This document shows, one piece after another, positions 1-8,912 of a stretch of DNA of 64,000 bases. The position numbers and the translations under genes were made by a program. The stretch covers positions 1 through 64,000 of the forward strand of contig NZ_JAOZEW010000002.1 in assembly GCF_025847235.1 (NCBI RefSeq), given 5' to 3'. The number at the start of each line of letters is the position of its first letter. The stretch's first letter is position 1. The stretch comes from Flavobacterium shii. GTDB lineage: Bacteria; Bacteroidota; Bacteroidia; Flavobacteriales; Flavobacteriaceae. The notes beneath the pieces are model-generated. The model did not search any database. It had not been told where the DNA came from and saw only the letters and a list, made by a program, of their open reading frames with translations.

Positions 1-9
1 TTGGAGAAA

Positions 10-47
10 AACTTTGTGCCCCTTGCGTCCTTTGCGGTTAATCCCTT
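10..47 (+). repeat. partial copy of CTTTGCG-rich intergenic repeat
   Basis: The window opens with a stretch rich in CTTTG/CTTGCG words that ends in CTTTGCGGTTAA. The same terminal words end the longer repeats near 45.9, 48.0 and 48.3 kb. The copy may extend left beyond the window. It lies upstream of the metal-efflux operon and codes for nothing visible. Confidence 0.55.
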
Positions 48-138
48 AATGGTAAAATAAAAATTGTAAATCTTACAAATATCTACCAAAATTATACAAC
101 AACGATTTGCAAGAAGATAGCAACCTTTGTTCCCTGAT

Positions 139-546
139 ATGAAAAAAGCATTAATCTTATTCCTCTCCTTTTTTTACTTGGTATTGTCTTGTGGCTTTAC
201 CAAGAATACTCATATCTGCAAAGGAGTTCAACAGGAAACTTATTTTTTTGCACAAAACAAACAGGGGCAACCATGTACTAAATGTGCTTTTAAAGACAAA
301 AAAATACGTAAGGATTGCTGCAAGCATGAAACCAAATTATTAAAAATAACAGAAAAGGCGCAAAAAGCAACTTCTGAGATTCCTCCTTTTAAATACCTAG
401 GAGTTGCCTTGCCTTTTCATTTCTTTAAAGTTGTCTTTGGCTATGAACTTCCACAGGTAAAAACTTCTGGATTTTCATACGTCTTTACGACGATTCCTAT
501 TAGGAACACCCTACTCTACATTTATTATTGCGTATATCGTATTTGA
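139..546 (+). CDS. small secreted Cys-rich protein, HYC_CC_PP-like family
   Basis: A 135-residue protein with an N-terminal hydrophobic signal segment (MKKALILFLSFFYLVLSCG). It then carries the motif order HIC, CTKC, DCCKHE and a C-terminal Pro/aromatic segment, which resembles the Bacteroidota HYC_CC_PP family. Members are often encoded beside metal efflux genes. The ATG at 139 is preferred over an in-frame TTG at 127 because the signal peptide starts there. It is the first gene of an efflux cluster and lies 77 bp before the TolC gene. The cysteines suggest metal binding in the envelope; this is inference, as no biochemical function can be read from the sequence. Confidence 0.7.
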   Translation: MKKALILFLSFFYLVLSCGFTKNTHICKGVQQETYFFAQNKQGQPCTKCAFKDKKIRKDCCKHETKLLKITEKAQKATSEIPPFKYLGVALPFHFFKVVFGYELPQVKTSGFSYVFTTIPIRNTLLYIYYCVYRI

Positions 547-623
547 TTTTATTCAATTGATAAACTGTGCTATTCCCAAAGAAAAGCATGGGACTTCTAT
601 TGTTTAATTTTAAATATAAATGT

Positions 624-2009
624 ATGAAAATGCAATTCTTTGCATTGGTATTCATCGGTTTTGCCTCTGGAAATCTTTTGGCGCAGACCGTAACTTTACC
701 AAATGCTCTTGAACGTTCTGTTCAGAATTTTGAAAAAATAAAAGCCAAAGAAGCAATGGTACTTGCTTCGAGAGAAAATGTAATATACCAAAAAAGTCAA
801 TATTTGCCTGATTTCACATTGATGGCACAACAAAGTTATGGAACTATCAATGCTCAAAACGGACCTTTATATGGTTACGGAGGTTTGGGTGTTGCATCGA
901 CATCTATGCCTTTGCAGGAACAAAACTGGAATGCCGCTTTTGGCTCTCTTTACTTAGCAAACATCAATTGGAACCTATTTACTTTTGGCAAAATAAAAAG
1001 CCAGGTTGCTATTGCCAAAGCCGATGAAACTGTTGCTCAAAAAGACTTAGACCAATTAAAATTTCAACATCAGGTAAAAGTTGGCGCTGCTTACTTAAAT
1101 CTCTTGGCTGCACAACGCGTAAAATTTGTACAGGATAAAAATCTAGAACGTGCCGAAGTTGTTGCTACAACTACCGAAAGCCGTTCTAATAGTGGCTTGA
1201 TTCCAGAAGTAGATTTTTCTTTGGCGAAAGCCGAAGTTGCCAATGCTAAATCGGCAGTAATAAAAGCCAATGATTTAGAACTCGATTACTCCAAAGCACT
1301 GGCTGTTATGATGGGCGAAGAATATCGTAAGTATGAACTCGATAGCCTTTTTACCAGCAAAACTCCTATGCTACTTCTTGAATCTTCATTAGAAACTAGC
1401 AAACATCCTATTTTGGAATGGCAAAACAGTGCGGTTCAAAAAAGCGTGCAACAAGAAAAATTACAATCTGCACTTGGACTTCCTACTATTTCGTCATTTG
1501 GTGTAATACAAGGTCGCGGTTCAGGGTTCGATTGGAATTATGTACAAGACAATTCCGCCTTTTCTAAATCCTACTCAGATGGAGTTGGCATAGACCGTAG
1601 CAATTATCTTGTAGGTATTGGCATAAGTTGGAATCTGATGAATGTATATCGTCAGTCATCCAAAAAGAAAGAGCAAAAATTCATTACTCAATCCTTGCAA
1701 AAGGAATATGATTATATGAATCAAGAACTTGTGGCACAACAAAAATTGGCAGATGATAAATTAAAAAATGCATTTGAAAATTTTGAAGAAACCAAAACGC
1801 AAGTAAAAGCTGCTACAGAGGCTTATCAACAACATACTGCATTATACAATAACGGATTAACCACTATTGTAGACCTGACACAATCTTTCTATACGCTCAA
1901 CAGAGCCGAAATAGACTATGAAATAGCACAAAACAACATCTGGCAAGCCTTATGGATTAAAGCTGCAGCCAAAGGTGACCTGACTATTTTATTAAACGCC
2001 ATATACTAA
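624..2009 (+). CDS. TolC-family outer membrane efflux channel
   Basis: A 461-residue outer membrane efflux protein, the exit duct of a tripartite RND pump. It has a signal peptide (MKMQFFALVFIGFASGNLLA, cut before Gln) followed by the two long helical OEP repeats with heptad-rich coiled-coil segments around residues 100-230 and 340-440. The reading frame extends upstream to a GTG at 567, but the ATG at 624 starts exactly at the signal peptide and is chosen. The RND permease begins 10 bp after the stop, so the genes are almost certainly co-transcribed. The order outer membrane protein, permease, adaptor is common in Bacteroidota and differs from the usual adaptor-first order. Confidence 0.92.
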   Translation: MKMQFFALVFIGFASGNLLAQTVTLPNALERSVQNFEKIKAKEAMVLASRENVIYQKSQYLPDFTLMAQQSYGTINAQNGPLYGYGGLGVASTSMPLQEQNWNAAFGSLYLANINWNLFTFGKIKSQVAIAKADETVAQKDLDQLKFQHQVKVGAAYLNLLAAQRVKFVQDKNLERAEVVATTTESRSNSGLIPEVDFSLAKAEVANAKSAVIKANDLELDYSKALAVMMGEEYRKYELDSLFTSKTPMLLLESSLETSKHPILEWQNSAVQKSVQQEKLQSALGLPTISSFGVIQGRGSGFDWNYVQDNSAFSKSYSDGVGIDRSNYLVGIGISWNLMNVYRQSSKKKEQKFITQSLQKEYDYMNQELVAQQKLADDKLKNAFENFEETKTQVKAATEAYQQHTALYNNGLTTIVDLTQSFYTLNRAEIDYEIAQNNIWQALWIKAAAKGDLTILLNAIY

Positions 2010-2019
2010 AGCATAAATT

Positions 2020-5000
2020 ATGAATTTAATACGTTTTGCCTTGCGCAAGCCCATCTCGATTATGGTGATGGTGCTAGGGCTTTTATTCTTCGGAATTAAA
2101 GCTACCAAAGATATAAAGGTAGATATTCTGCCAGATATGAATCTTCCAGTCGTGTATATTGCCCATTCCTTTAATGGCTATACACCTCAACAAATGGAAG
2201 GTTATTTTACGAAGATGTACGTAAACATGATGTTGTTTACAAGCGGAATCGAAAGCATCGAAACCAAGAATACACAAGGACTTACCTTAATGAAAATAAA
2301 CTTTTATGAGGGTACAGATATGGGTCAGGCTATTGCCGAAATCAATGCCTTGTCAAACCGTTCACAGGTATTTTTGCCACCGGGAGCTCCGCCTCCATTC
2401 ATCATAAGATTTGATGCATCGTCACAACCTGTTGGACAATTGGTTTTCAAGAGTAATTCAAAAACCAATAACGAGTTACAGGATATCGCCAACTTTACGG
2501 CTCGACCATTCTTGATTAAAATTCCGGGATTAACAACCGCACCACCCTTTGGCGGAAGCCCAAGAACAATCGAAATAAACATCGACCCGAATAAATTACG
2601 TACCCATCAATTAACTCCTGAGCAAATTGTAGAAGCTATTAGTCGCAATAATATTACCTCACCATCTGGTAATATATACATTGATGATATTAATTATTTA
2701 ACGCCTACAAATAACACGATTAAAGAAGTTGCCGATTTTGGAAATATTCCGATTTTTAAAGGCGGAGTTGAGAATGTCTATATCCGCGATGTAGCAACTG
2801 TAAAAGATGGAGCCGATATTACAACAGGTTATGCTTTGATTAACGGAGCACGCTCTGTATACATTAATATTGCAAAATCGGGTAATGCATCGACTTGGGA
2901 TGTGGTAAAAAATTTAAAGAAAGCCATCCCGATGATTCAGAACAATTTACCAGATGATGTTACTATTTCTTATGAGTTTGACCAATCAGTATATGTTATC
3001 AATGCCGTAAAAAGTTTGATACTCGAGGGTGTATTAGGCGCACTATTAACCGGATTAATGGTATTACTATTCTTGCGTGATAACAGAGCCGCTTTAATTG
3101 TGGTATTAACGATACCTATTTCGATTATTTCGGGGGTATTATTCCTGAAATTATTTGGGCAAAGTATCAATATTATGTCCTTATCAGGATTAGCTCTAGC
3201 CATAGGAATCTTGGTTGACGAAAGTACCGTTACTATCGAAAACATCCACCAACATCTTGCAATGGGCAAGACAAAAGCCAAAGCAATTCTAGACGCTTGT
3301 CGCGAAATTGCCTTCCCTAAATTATTGATACTACTTTGTATTTTGGCAGTATTTGCACCAGCATTTATGATGACAGGAATCCCTGGTTCATTATTCATGC
3401 CATTGGCACTTGCTATAGGATTCTCGATGATTTTGTCATTCATCCTATCACAAACCTTTGTTCCCGTAATGGCAAACTGGTTAATGAAAGCAAAAGAAGA
3501 AGGTCATGAACACAAAGAAGACAAATTTGATAGATTTAAAAATCGTTTTGTAACGTTCTTACAATCTATAATGGAAAAACGCAAAACCATATTAATTGCC
3601 AGTTTTGTCGTAGTTGCCTTAGGTATTTTTGTAATGTACAGTAATACAGGAAAAGATGTATTGCCAACTGTAAACTCAAGTCAGTTTCAGGTACGTATAA
3701 AAGCGCCCGAAGGAACTCGAATCGAAAAAACAGAACTAAAAATTAAACAGGTTTTACGCGAGCTAGAAACCGTAATTGGCAAAGACCACATTGCAATTTC
3801 TTCGGTATTTATCGGTCAGCATCCATCATCATTTGCGGTAAGCCCAATTTACCTATATAATGCAGGACCACACGAAGCATTGATGCAAATTGCATTAAAA
3901 GATTTTGACGGAAACACCAATGATTTAAAAGAAAAAATCCGTCATCATATGAAAACAAAAATGCCCGAATTGCATTTTTCTTTCGAACCAATAGAACTAA
4001 CAGAAAAGATTCTTAGCCAAGGAACTAATACGCCAATCGAAGTTCGTTTTTCTGGAATGATGAAAAAAATGAACATCATGTACGCCAATAAATTACTGGC
4101 AAAACTAAAAGAAATCGATTATTTAAGAGACCAGCAAATTCCACAATCGTTAAGCTATCCAGCTTATGAAATTAATATCGACAGAATTAGAGCTGCACAA
4201 TTAGGAATCGATGCGCAAGATATTGCTCGTTCATTAGTACCAATTACAGCATCTTCACGCTATACAAGCAAGAATATGTGGGTAGGCGGAATGATGGGAA
4301 TTGCTTACGATGTACAAGTACAAACGCCGCAAAATATATTAAATAGCAAAGACGAATTACTTAATGTTCCGTTAGGAAAAAACTCCGACCGACCTGTTCT
4401 GGGCGATGTAGCTACCATTACACCAACAAAAGTTTTGGGCGAAAGTTACAATCTAGGAACAATGGGCTACACACCCGTTACGGCAAATATTCATAATACC
4501 GATTTAGGTCGTGCGCAAAAAGATGTACAAGCAGCGATTACATCATTGGGAGAATTACCAAAAGGAGTAAATATTCAAATCTCAGGGATGGTACCTGTCC
4601 TAGACGAAACCATGAGCAGCTTGGCATTAGGATTATTAATTGCCATTATGGTTATCTTCTTAATGTTGGCGGCTAATTACCAATCATTCAAAGTTTCGTT
4701 TGTAATCCTAACAACCGTTCCATTTGTAATCTTAGGTTCACTGTTATTAATGAAAGCAACAGGCTCAACATTAAACCTACAATCATACATGGGAATCATT
4801 ATGTCCGTAGGAGTATCTATTGCCAATGCCGTATTATTAATAAGTAATGCCGAAACCTTACGTATGCAAAACGGAAATGCATTAACCTCAGCCATTCAAG
4901 CAGCATCACTTCGTATTCGTCCTATTATTATGACATCGCTGGCAATGATAGCAGGAATGCTACCTATGGCTATAGGACATGGCGAAGGTGGCGACCAAGT

Positions 5001-5169
5001 TGCACCACTAGGAAGAGCCGTAATAGGCGGATTAATCGCATCCTCATTTAGTGTATTGCTCCTTTTACCATTAGTATTTGTATGGATACAAGGCAAAGCA
5101 TCGACACAATCCCCATCATTAGACCCTGAGGACGAAAACAGTACACATTATATAACATCAGAAAAATAA
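2020..5169 (+). CDS. RND efflux permease (AcrB/CusA superfamily)
   Basis: A 1049-residue inner-membrane proton-driven pump of full family length. It has twelve predicted membrane segments in two halves, each with a large periplasmic loop. TM1 lies at about residues 8-28; the TM4 proton-relay motif GILVDES puts Asp at 400 and Glu at 401. AcrB has Asp-Asp here and CusA has Asp-Ala, so the relay alone does not settle drug versus metal pumping. The Met-rich adaptor and the Cys-rich lipoprotein downstream argue for copper or silver export. It belongs to the operon starting at 139. Substrate is inferred from context. Confidence 0.93.
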   Translation: MNLIRFALRKPISIMVMVLGLLFFGIKATKDIKVDILPDMNLPVVYIAHSFNGYTPQQMEGYFTKMYVNMMLFTSGIESIETKNTQGLTLMKINFYEGTDMGQAIAEINALSNRSQVFLPPGAPPPFIIRFDASSQPVGQLVFKSNSKTNNELQDIANFTARPFLIKIPGLTTAPPFGGSPRTIEINIDPNKLRTHQLTPEQIVEAISRNNITSPSGNIYIDDINYLTPTNNTIKEVADFGNIPIFKGGVENVYIRDVATVKDGADITTGYALINGARSVYINIAKSGNASTWDVVKNLKKAIPMIQNNLPDDVTISYEFDQSVYVINAVKSLILEGVLGALLTGLMVLLFLRDNRAALIVVLTIPISIISGVLFLKLFGQSINIMSLSGLALAIGILVDESTVTIENIHQHLAMGKTKAKAILDACREIAFPKLLILLCILAVFAPAFMMTGIPGSLFMPLALAIGFSMILSFILSQTFVPVMANWLMKAKEEGHEHKEDKFDRFKNRFVTFLQSIMEKRKTILIASFVVVALGIFVMYSNTGKDVLPTVNSSQFQVRIKAPEGTRIEKTELKIKQVLRELETVIGKDHIAISSVFIGQHPSSFAVSPIYLYNAGPHEALMQIALKDFDGNTNDLKEKIRHHMKTKMPELHFSFEPIELTEKILSQGTNTPIEVRFSGMMKKMNIMYANKLLAKLKEIDYLRDQQIPQSLSYPAYEINIDRIRAAQLGIDAQDIARSLVPITASSRYTSKNMWVGGMMGIAYDVQVQTPQNILNSKDELLNVPLGKNSDRPVLGDVATITPTKVLGESYNLGTMGYTPVTANIHNTDLGRAQKDVQAAITSLGELPKGVNIQISGMVPVLDETMSSLALGLLIAIMVIFLMLAANYQSFKVSFVILTTVPFVILGSLLLMKATGSTLNLQSYMGIIMSVGVSIANAVLLISNAETLRMQNGNALTSAIQAASLRIRPIIMTSLAMIAGMLPMAIGHGEGGDQVAPLGRAVIGGLIASSFSVLLLLPLVFVWIQGKASTQSPSLDPEDENSTHYITSEK

Positions 5170-5270
5170 ATTATCTACGTATGAAATCGCCATGATTCGA
5201 AATCATAAACAATAATGAAGAATGGCGATACCATATTCCAATAAAAAACAAATATTATCTACATATGAAA
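5170..5270 (+). promoter_or_regulatory. duplicated start region with mini-ORF before the adaptor gene
   Basis: The word attatctacgtatgaaa at 5170-5186 recurs at 5254-5270 with one mismatch, where it forms the start of the adaptor gene. The first copy opens a four-codon ORF (ATG 5181 to TGA 5195). The arms TCGCCAT (5187-5193) and ATGGCGA (5222-5228) can pair between the two copies. This 95-bp gap is the only long gap in the efflux operon. It may be a relic of a duplication or an expression-tuning element; which one cannot be told from sequence. Confidence 0.45.
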
Positions 5271-6353
5271 CTAATCTATTATATCCTTATCGGAATTGTA
5301 TTTGCATCCTGCAATTCAGAAACTAAAAAGGCCGAAAAAACAGACGCGATGCCAATGATGATGATGCCAAATTTTGAAACAATAGCCATCAAAAAAAGCA
5401 ATCCGCTAGTACAATTAAAACTAGCTGGAGAGTTAGTTTCTGACCAAGAAACGGCTATTTATGCCAAAGTAAACAGTTATGTTAAGAAACTTCCTGTAGA
5501 TATTGGCTCCGTAGTGACCAAAGGACAAGTTATCCTTGTACTCGAAGCGCCAGAAATTCAGGCACAATTAGCATCGGCAAAATCAAAATGGAAAGCACAA
5601 GAAGCAATATACATTGCTACAAAATCTAATTACGACCGAATGTTCAAAGCAAATGAAACAAAAGGTGCCATTGCCAAAGATGCTTTAGACCAGATTACAG
5701 CAAGAAAACTAGCCGACCAAGCACAACTAGAAGCTGCCAAATCAGCCTATCAGGAAATACAAATTATGAACGATTACTTAGTAATCCGAGCGCCATTTAG
5801 CGGAATCGTTGCCGAAAGAAACATCGACTTAGGCTCGTATGTTGGCCCAATGGGAAAAGGTTCCGACAAACCCTTATTAATACTTCAGGATAATAAGAAA
5901 TTAAGAGTTTCCTTATCAGTTCCCGAGGCAAATACAGCCTTTTTAAACTCAGGCGATTCTATACACTTCAAGGTAAGTTCGATACCTCAGAAAAAGTATA
6001 TGGCAAAAATATCTCGAAAATCAGGAGTGCTAGATTTCAAACTTCGTTCCGAACGTATCGAAGCCGATTTAATGAAAGTATATCCAGAGCTAAAACCCCT
6101 AATGATAGTCGAAGCAATGATACCGTTGCAAGCAAAAGAAGCAACATTTTTCATTCCAAAAACAGCCTTAGTCGAAAGTAATATCGGCATGTATGTAATT
6201 CGCATCGAAAACGGAATGACCAAAAACATTCCCGTTTCAAAAGGACGACCATTAATGGATAAAATCGAAGTATTTGGCGAATTAAACGAAGACGATAACA
6301 TACTCCTAAAAGCCACCGAAGAAATAGTAGAAGGAACAAAAATCAAAAAATAA
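5265..6353 (+). CDS. RND efflux periplasmic adaptor lipoprotein, Met-rich N-terminus
   Basis: A 362-residue membrane-fusion protein that links the permease to the TolC channel. It is a lipoprotein: the signal ends in FASC with Cys16 as lipidation site. A Met-rich segment (Met29 and Met31-34) follows directly after the anchor. CusB uses N-terminal Met residues to bind Cu(I) or Ag(I), so this favours a copper/silver system. Downstream are the barrel-sandwich halves (about 60-95 and 175-205), a helical hairpin between them, and beta-barrel and membrane-proximal domains to the C-terminus. Its stop lies 5 bp before the next gene. Confidence 0.9.
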   Translation: MKLIYYILIGIVFASCNSETKKAEKTDAMPMMMMPNFETIAIKKSNPLVQLKLAGELVSDQETAIYAKVNSYVKKLPVDIGSVVTKGQVILVLEAPEIQAQLASAKSKWKAQEAIYIATKSNYDRMFKANETKGAIAKDALDQITARKLADQAQLEAAKSAYQEIQIMNDYLVIRAPFSGIVAERNIDLGSYVGPMGKGSDKPLLILQDNKKLRVSLSVPEANTAFLNSGDSIHFKVSSIPQKKYMAKISRKSGVLDFKLRSERIEADLMKVYPELKPLMIVEAMIPLQAKEATFFIPKTALVESNIGMYVIRIENGMTKNIPVSKGRPLMDKIEVFGELNEDDNILLKATEEIVEGTKIKK

Positions 6354-6358
6354 AAACA

Positions 6359-6790
6359 ATGAAAATATATAGCAAATACCTAATTATAGCCGCAATTGCA
6401 GCAGTATTAATTTCTTGCAAAGACAAAGAAGTCAAAGAACAAATCGCAGTACAAACACCGCAAGAAATACCAGTACAACAAGATATTCCTAACATAGCAA
6501 AACATGTTCCTACCGATGAGGTATGTATGGTCAATGACAAACACATGGCAAAAAAGCAAATGGAAGTTCCCTTTGATGGAAAAATGTACTACGGATGTTG
6601 TGCAATGTGCGTAGAACGCATCCCAAGCGACGAAAGCGTTCGTAAAGCAACAGACCCATTTACAGGAGAAAAAATCGATAAAGCCTCGGCATATATCGTA
6701 TCATTAAACGAAGAAGGAAATGTCGCCTATTTTGCCTCCGAAGAAAACTTCCAGAAGTTTATGAAAGATAATCAACAGGCAACAAAATAA
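6359..6790 (+). CDS. Cys-rich lipoprotein with TRASH/YHS-like metal-binding module
   Basis: A 143-residue lipoprotein (lipobox LISC, Cys20). Its C-terminal half carries Cys56, then Cys80, Cys81 and Cys84 in the motif GCCAMC, followed by a conserved segment ending in FASEENFQKFM. This layout resembles the TRASH/YHS and NosL-type modules that bind copper or other soft metals. It is the last gene of the efflux operon and starts 5 bp after the adaptor gene. A likely role is to deliver or sense the exported metal in the periplasm, but that is inference. A strong hairpin terminator follows. Confidence 0.75.
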   Translation: MKIYSKYLIIAAIAAVLISCKDKEVKEQIAVQTPQEIPVQQDIPNIAKHVPTDEVCMVNDKHMAKKQMEVPFDGKMYYGCCAMCVERIPSDESVRKATDPFTGEKIDKASAYIVSLNEEGNVAYFASEENFQKFMKDNQQATK

Positions 6791-6820
6791 CCTAGAGATT
6801 TATAAATAAAACCTCAAATC

Positions 6821-6855
6821 AAAAATCCACTTTACTAACAATAAAGTGGATTTTT
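6821..6855 (+). terminator. rho-independent terminator of the metal-efflux operon
   Basis: Perfect 14-bp stem (6821-6834 with 6842-6855) and a 7-nt loop, with the stem ending in a T run. It lies 31 bp after the last efflux gene. Confidence 0.85.
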
Positions 6856-7339
6856 CTGTTTTAAAATACCTCTTAAACATTTTTTTATCCATAATTTATA
6901 TCAATACGTCTCGATTGTACACAACATAATAGATTTTCAAGGTTCGCTAAAAATGTTTTATATCGATATAGATATCTGCTTAGATACTTTCGATTAATTT
7001 AATTCTTAATATAGAGCATTATATTTAATGTAATTCCCATATTTAAAATCAGTCAATAAATAACTAAAAATCAAACAAATACACGTTTTGCTTTTTATTT
7101 ATTAATAATTTTAATCTAAATTTTATTCATATTTTTCATCGATATCGTAAAAAACCTACATTAAAACACTACTTTTATATAAATAACTCAACATCTGCTT
7201 GACATAAATTTCAATACAATTTCAATATTAAAAAACTTCTGCCAAAGTATACAAACGATATATTAAAACAAAATAAGAAAAATCTTAAGCAAACATTTTT
7301 GACTTAGCATCATCTATTTAAAACATAAAAATTTAAATG
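6856..7339. other. AT-rich non-coding gap
   Basis: About 480 bp of very AT-rich sequence between the efflux operon terminator and the next promoter box. I see no ORF, tRNA or strong hairpin. Small palindromic words such as tatcgatata (6962-6971) and catcgatatcg (near 7138) occur. It probably holds the upstream control region of the following two-gene unit. Confidence 0.5.
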
Positions 7340-7347
7340 TATATTTG
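7340..7347 (+). promoter_or_regulatory. Bacteroidota -7 box TATATTTG
   Basis: Exact match to TAnnTTTG, 30 bp before the ATG at 7378. No good -33 TTG lies at the usual 17-21 bp. The box overlaps an in-frame TTG at 7345, which is therefore unlikely to be a start codon. Confidence 0.55.
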
Positions 7348-7377
7348 TCTGTCCACCACTCCTATACCCTCCAAAAT

Positions 7378-7725
7378 ATGAATGATTTAAACAAAACATA
7401 CACTATTAATCTCAGTTTTGAGGAAATAAAACTCCCTCCATTTCAAGATATCCTTGTTCTTGCAAAGAATTCTATCCAAGGTAAGATTGGTCTTTCAAAA
7501 TCATTTGAATTATTAGTTCCAAATGGCTTCGAAACAATCGATGTTGGTAATAAAAATATAGAAACCGTTTTTGTCAATAAAAATATACTCGCCAAAATAG
7601 AAAAAGAAAAAGTAATACAAATTTTAGAAAAAAATGTCTTCCCATTTATATCCGAAGGCGAGCTTATAAGTGTAGATTTCAAAATAAATATTTCAGTAAA
7701 AAATATAGTTCTTAAGGATTTTTAA
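7378..7725 (+). CDS. hypothetical protein linked to CBS-histidine kinase
   Basis: A 115-residue soluble protein that I do not recognise. It has no signal peptide, membrane segment or cysteine; the sequence alternates beta-like segments (TYTINLSFEEIKLPP, ISVDFKINISVK) with a central helical part. Start at ATG 7378, because the upstream in-frame TTG lies in the -7 box. It ends 2 bp before the CBS-domain histidine kinase, so the two are surely co-expressed. It may be a partner or modulator of the kinase; nothing in its sequence shows this directly. Confidence 0.6.
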   Translation: MNDLNKTYTINLSFEEIKLPPFQDILVLAKNSIQGKIGLSKSFELLVPNGFETIDVGNKNIETVFVNKNILAKIEKEKVIQILEKNVFPFISEGELISVDFKINISVKNIVLKDF

Positions 7726-7727
7726 CT

Positions 7728-8735
7728 ATGAGTATAACACCATTTGTAAATTATGATTATGTAACGTTAGATGCCTATGCAGGTGTCGTAACTGCAAGAC
7801 GTAGCGACTCTATAGAAAAAGGGATTGTTGTAATGGAAGAAAATGAAGCCATAGGTATCCTTACCTCTTCTGATTTGGCAAAAAAACAACATTCTATCAT
7901 TATAGATTGCCTCACAAAGAAACCTATTGTTGGTAAAACTGATAAAATCGCCGATGTTCTTAATCTTATGGACAGTAGCGGACAAAATGTACTGATGGTG
8001 TATGATAAAGAAACCTTTGTGGGTACTATTTCTCAAAATGACATCATATATCATTTGCACTCCAGCCTCAGTATACAAAAACAAACCATGCAATGGGCAG
8101 CACATGATCTAAAAAATCCAATCGCTTCCATAAGAATGATTAGCGATATGCTTCAAAGCAACCTTAAACTCATAGAGAATAAACAATTAGTCGATTATCT
8201 AAACCAAAGCTGTGATTTTGCTCTAAAAATCATCGAAGACGTCTTAACTACCGAACAAGTTATAGAAGAAGAAGCGAATTATACCAATGAAGATTTTGAT
8301 GCCCTGATCGAGAAATGTATTACCTATTTTTCTAAGGAACTCGAGAAAAAACAAATCATATTATCAAAGGATCTTAATTTCGGTAAATCTATTAAACTGG
8401 ACCGCCAAAAATTTGAAAGAGCTATTCATAATTTATTATCGAATAGTCTTAAATTCACTCATGAAAATGGTTGTATCAATATCGCTACTTCTATGCATGA
8501 TAATAGGCTAAAACTGGTTGTAAAAGATAATGGAATTGGTATACCAAAAAATTTACAAGATCATATTTTCGACAAGTTTACCCAAGCCAAACGAATGGGA
8601 ACTGGTGGCGAACAAACTACCGGGCTTGGTATGTATCTTACCAAACAAATTGTAGAACTACATGGAGGAACTATAGAAATGGAAAGTGATGGCGAATCTG
8701 GAACCTCCTTCTTGATTTTTCTAAATTTATCTTAA
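7728..8735 (+). CDS. soluble CBS-domain sensor histidine kinase
   Basis: A 335-residue cytoplasmic kinase with no membrane segment. Residues 1-110 form a pair of CBS motifs (GIVVMEENEAIGILTSSDL and NVLMVYDKETFVGTISQND), which in other proteins bind adenine nucleotides. A HisKA segment follows with the phospho-acceptor in HDLKNP at about residue 126. The HATPase_c domain has the N box (HNLLSNSLKFT), G1 (DNGIGIP), F box (FDKFTQAK) and G2 (TTGLGMYLTKQIV). No receiver domain is fused and no response regulator lies nearby, so the partner is unknown. Energy or nucleotide sensing through the CBS pair is inferred. Confidence 0.85.
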   Translation: MSITPFVNYDYVTLDAYAGVVTARRSDSIEKGIVVMEENEAIGILTSSDLAKKQHSIIIDCLTKKPIVGKTDKIADVLNLMDSSGQNVLMVYDKETFVGTISQNDIIYHLHSSLSIQKQTMQWAAHDLKNPIASIRMISDMLQSNLKLIENKQLVDYLNQSCDFALKIIEDVLTTEQVIEEEANYTNEDFDALIEKCITYFSKELEKKQIILSKDLNFGKSIKLDRQKFERAIHNLLSNSLKFTHENGCINIATSMHDNRLKLVVKDNGIGIPKNLQDHIFDKFTQAKRMGTGGEQTTGLGMYLTKQIVELHGGTIEMESDGESGTSFLIFLNLS

Positions 8736-8912
8736 GCCCATATATACTTTAACGTAGCAACCGGAAAATCTAAGTTCTTTTATAGCGTATTTGAAACTTA
8801 TCTCAACGAACTATAACAAGGGTCCCTTTCAAACAAATCTTAATTCTTTTGAGACAAATGATTTAGCCCTAATACAATCACTTTTGTATCAATATTCACT
8901 TAAAAAATTGAT

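Noticed and set aside
567..623. GTG-started extension of the TolC gene
   Set aside because: The signal peptide begins at the ATG at 624; the extension would bury it.
2083..5096. Several minus-strand ORFs inside the RND gene
   Set aside because: They are shadows of the conserved plus-strand coding frame.
6856..7339. Possible small RNA or riboswitch in the AT-rich gap
   Set aside because: No conserved riboswitch core, stable fold or terminator could be seen; only short AT palindromes.
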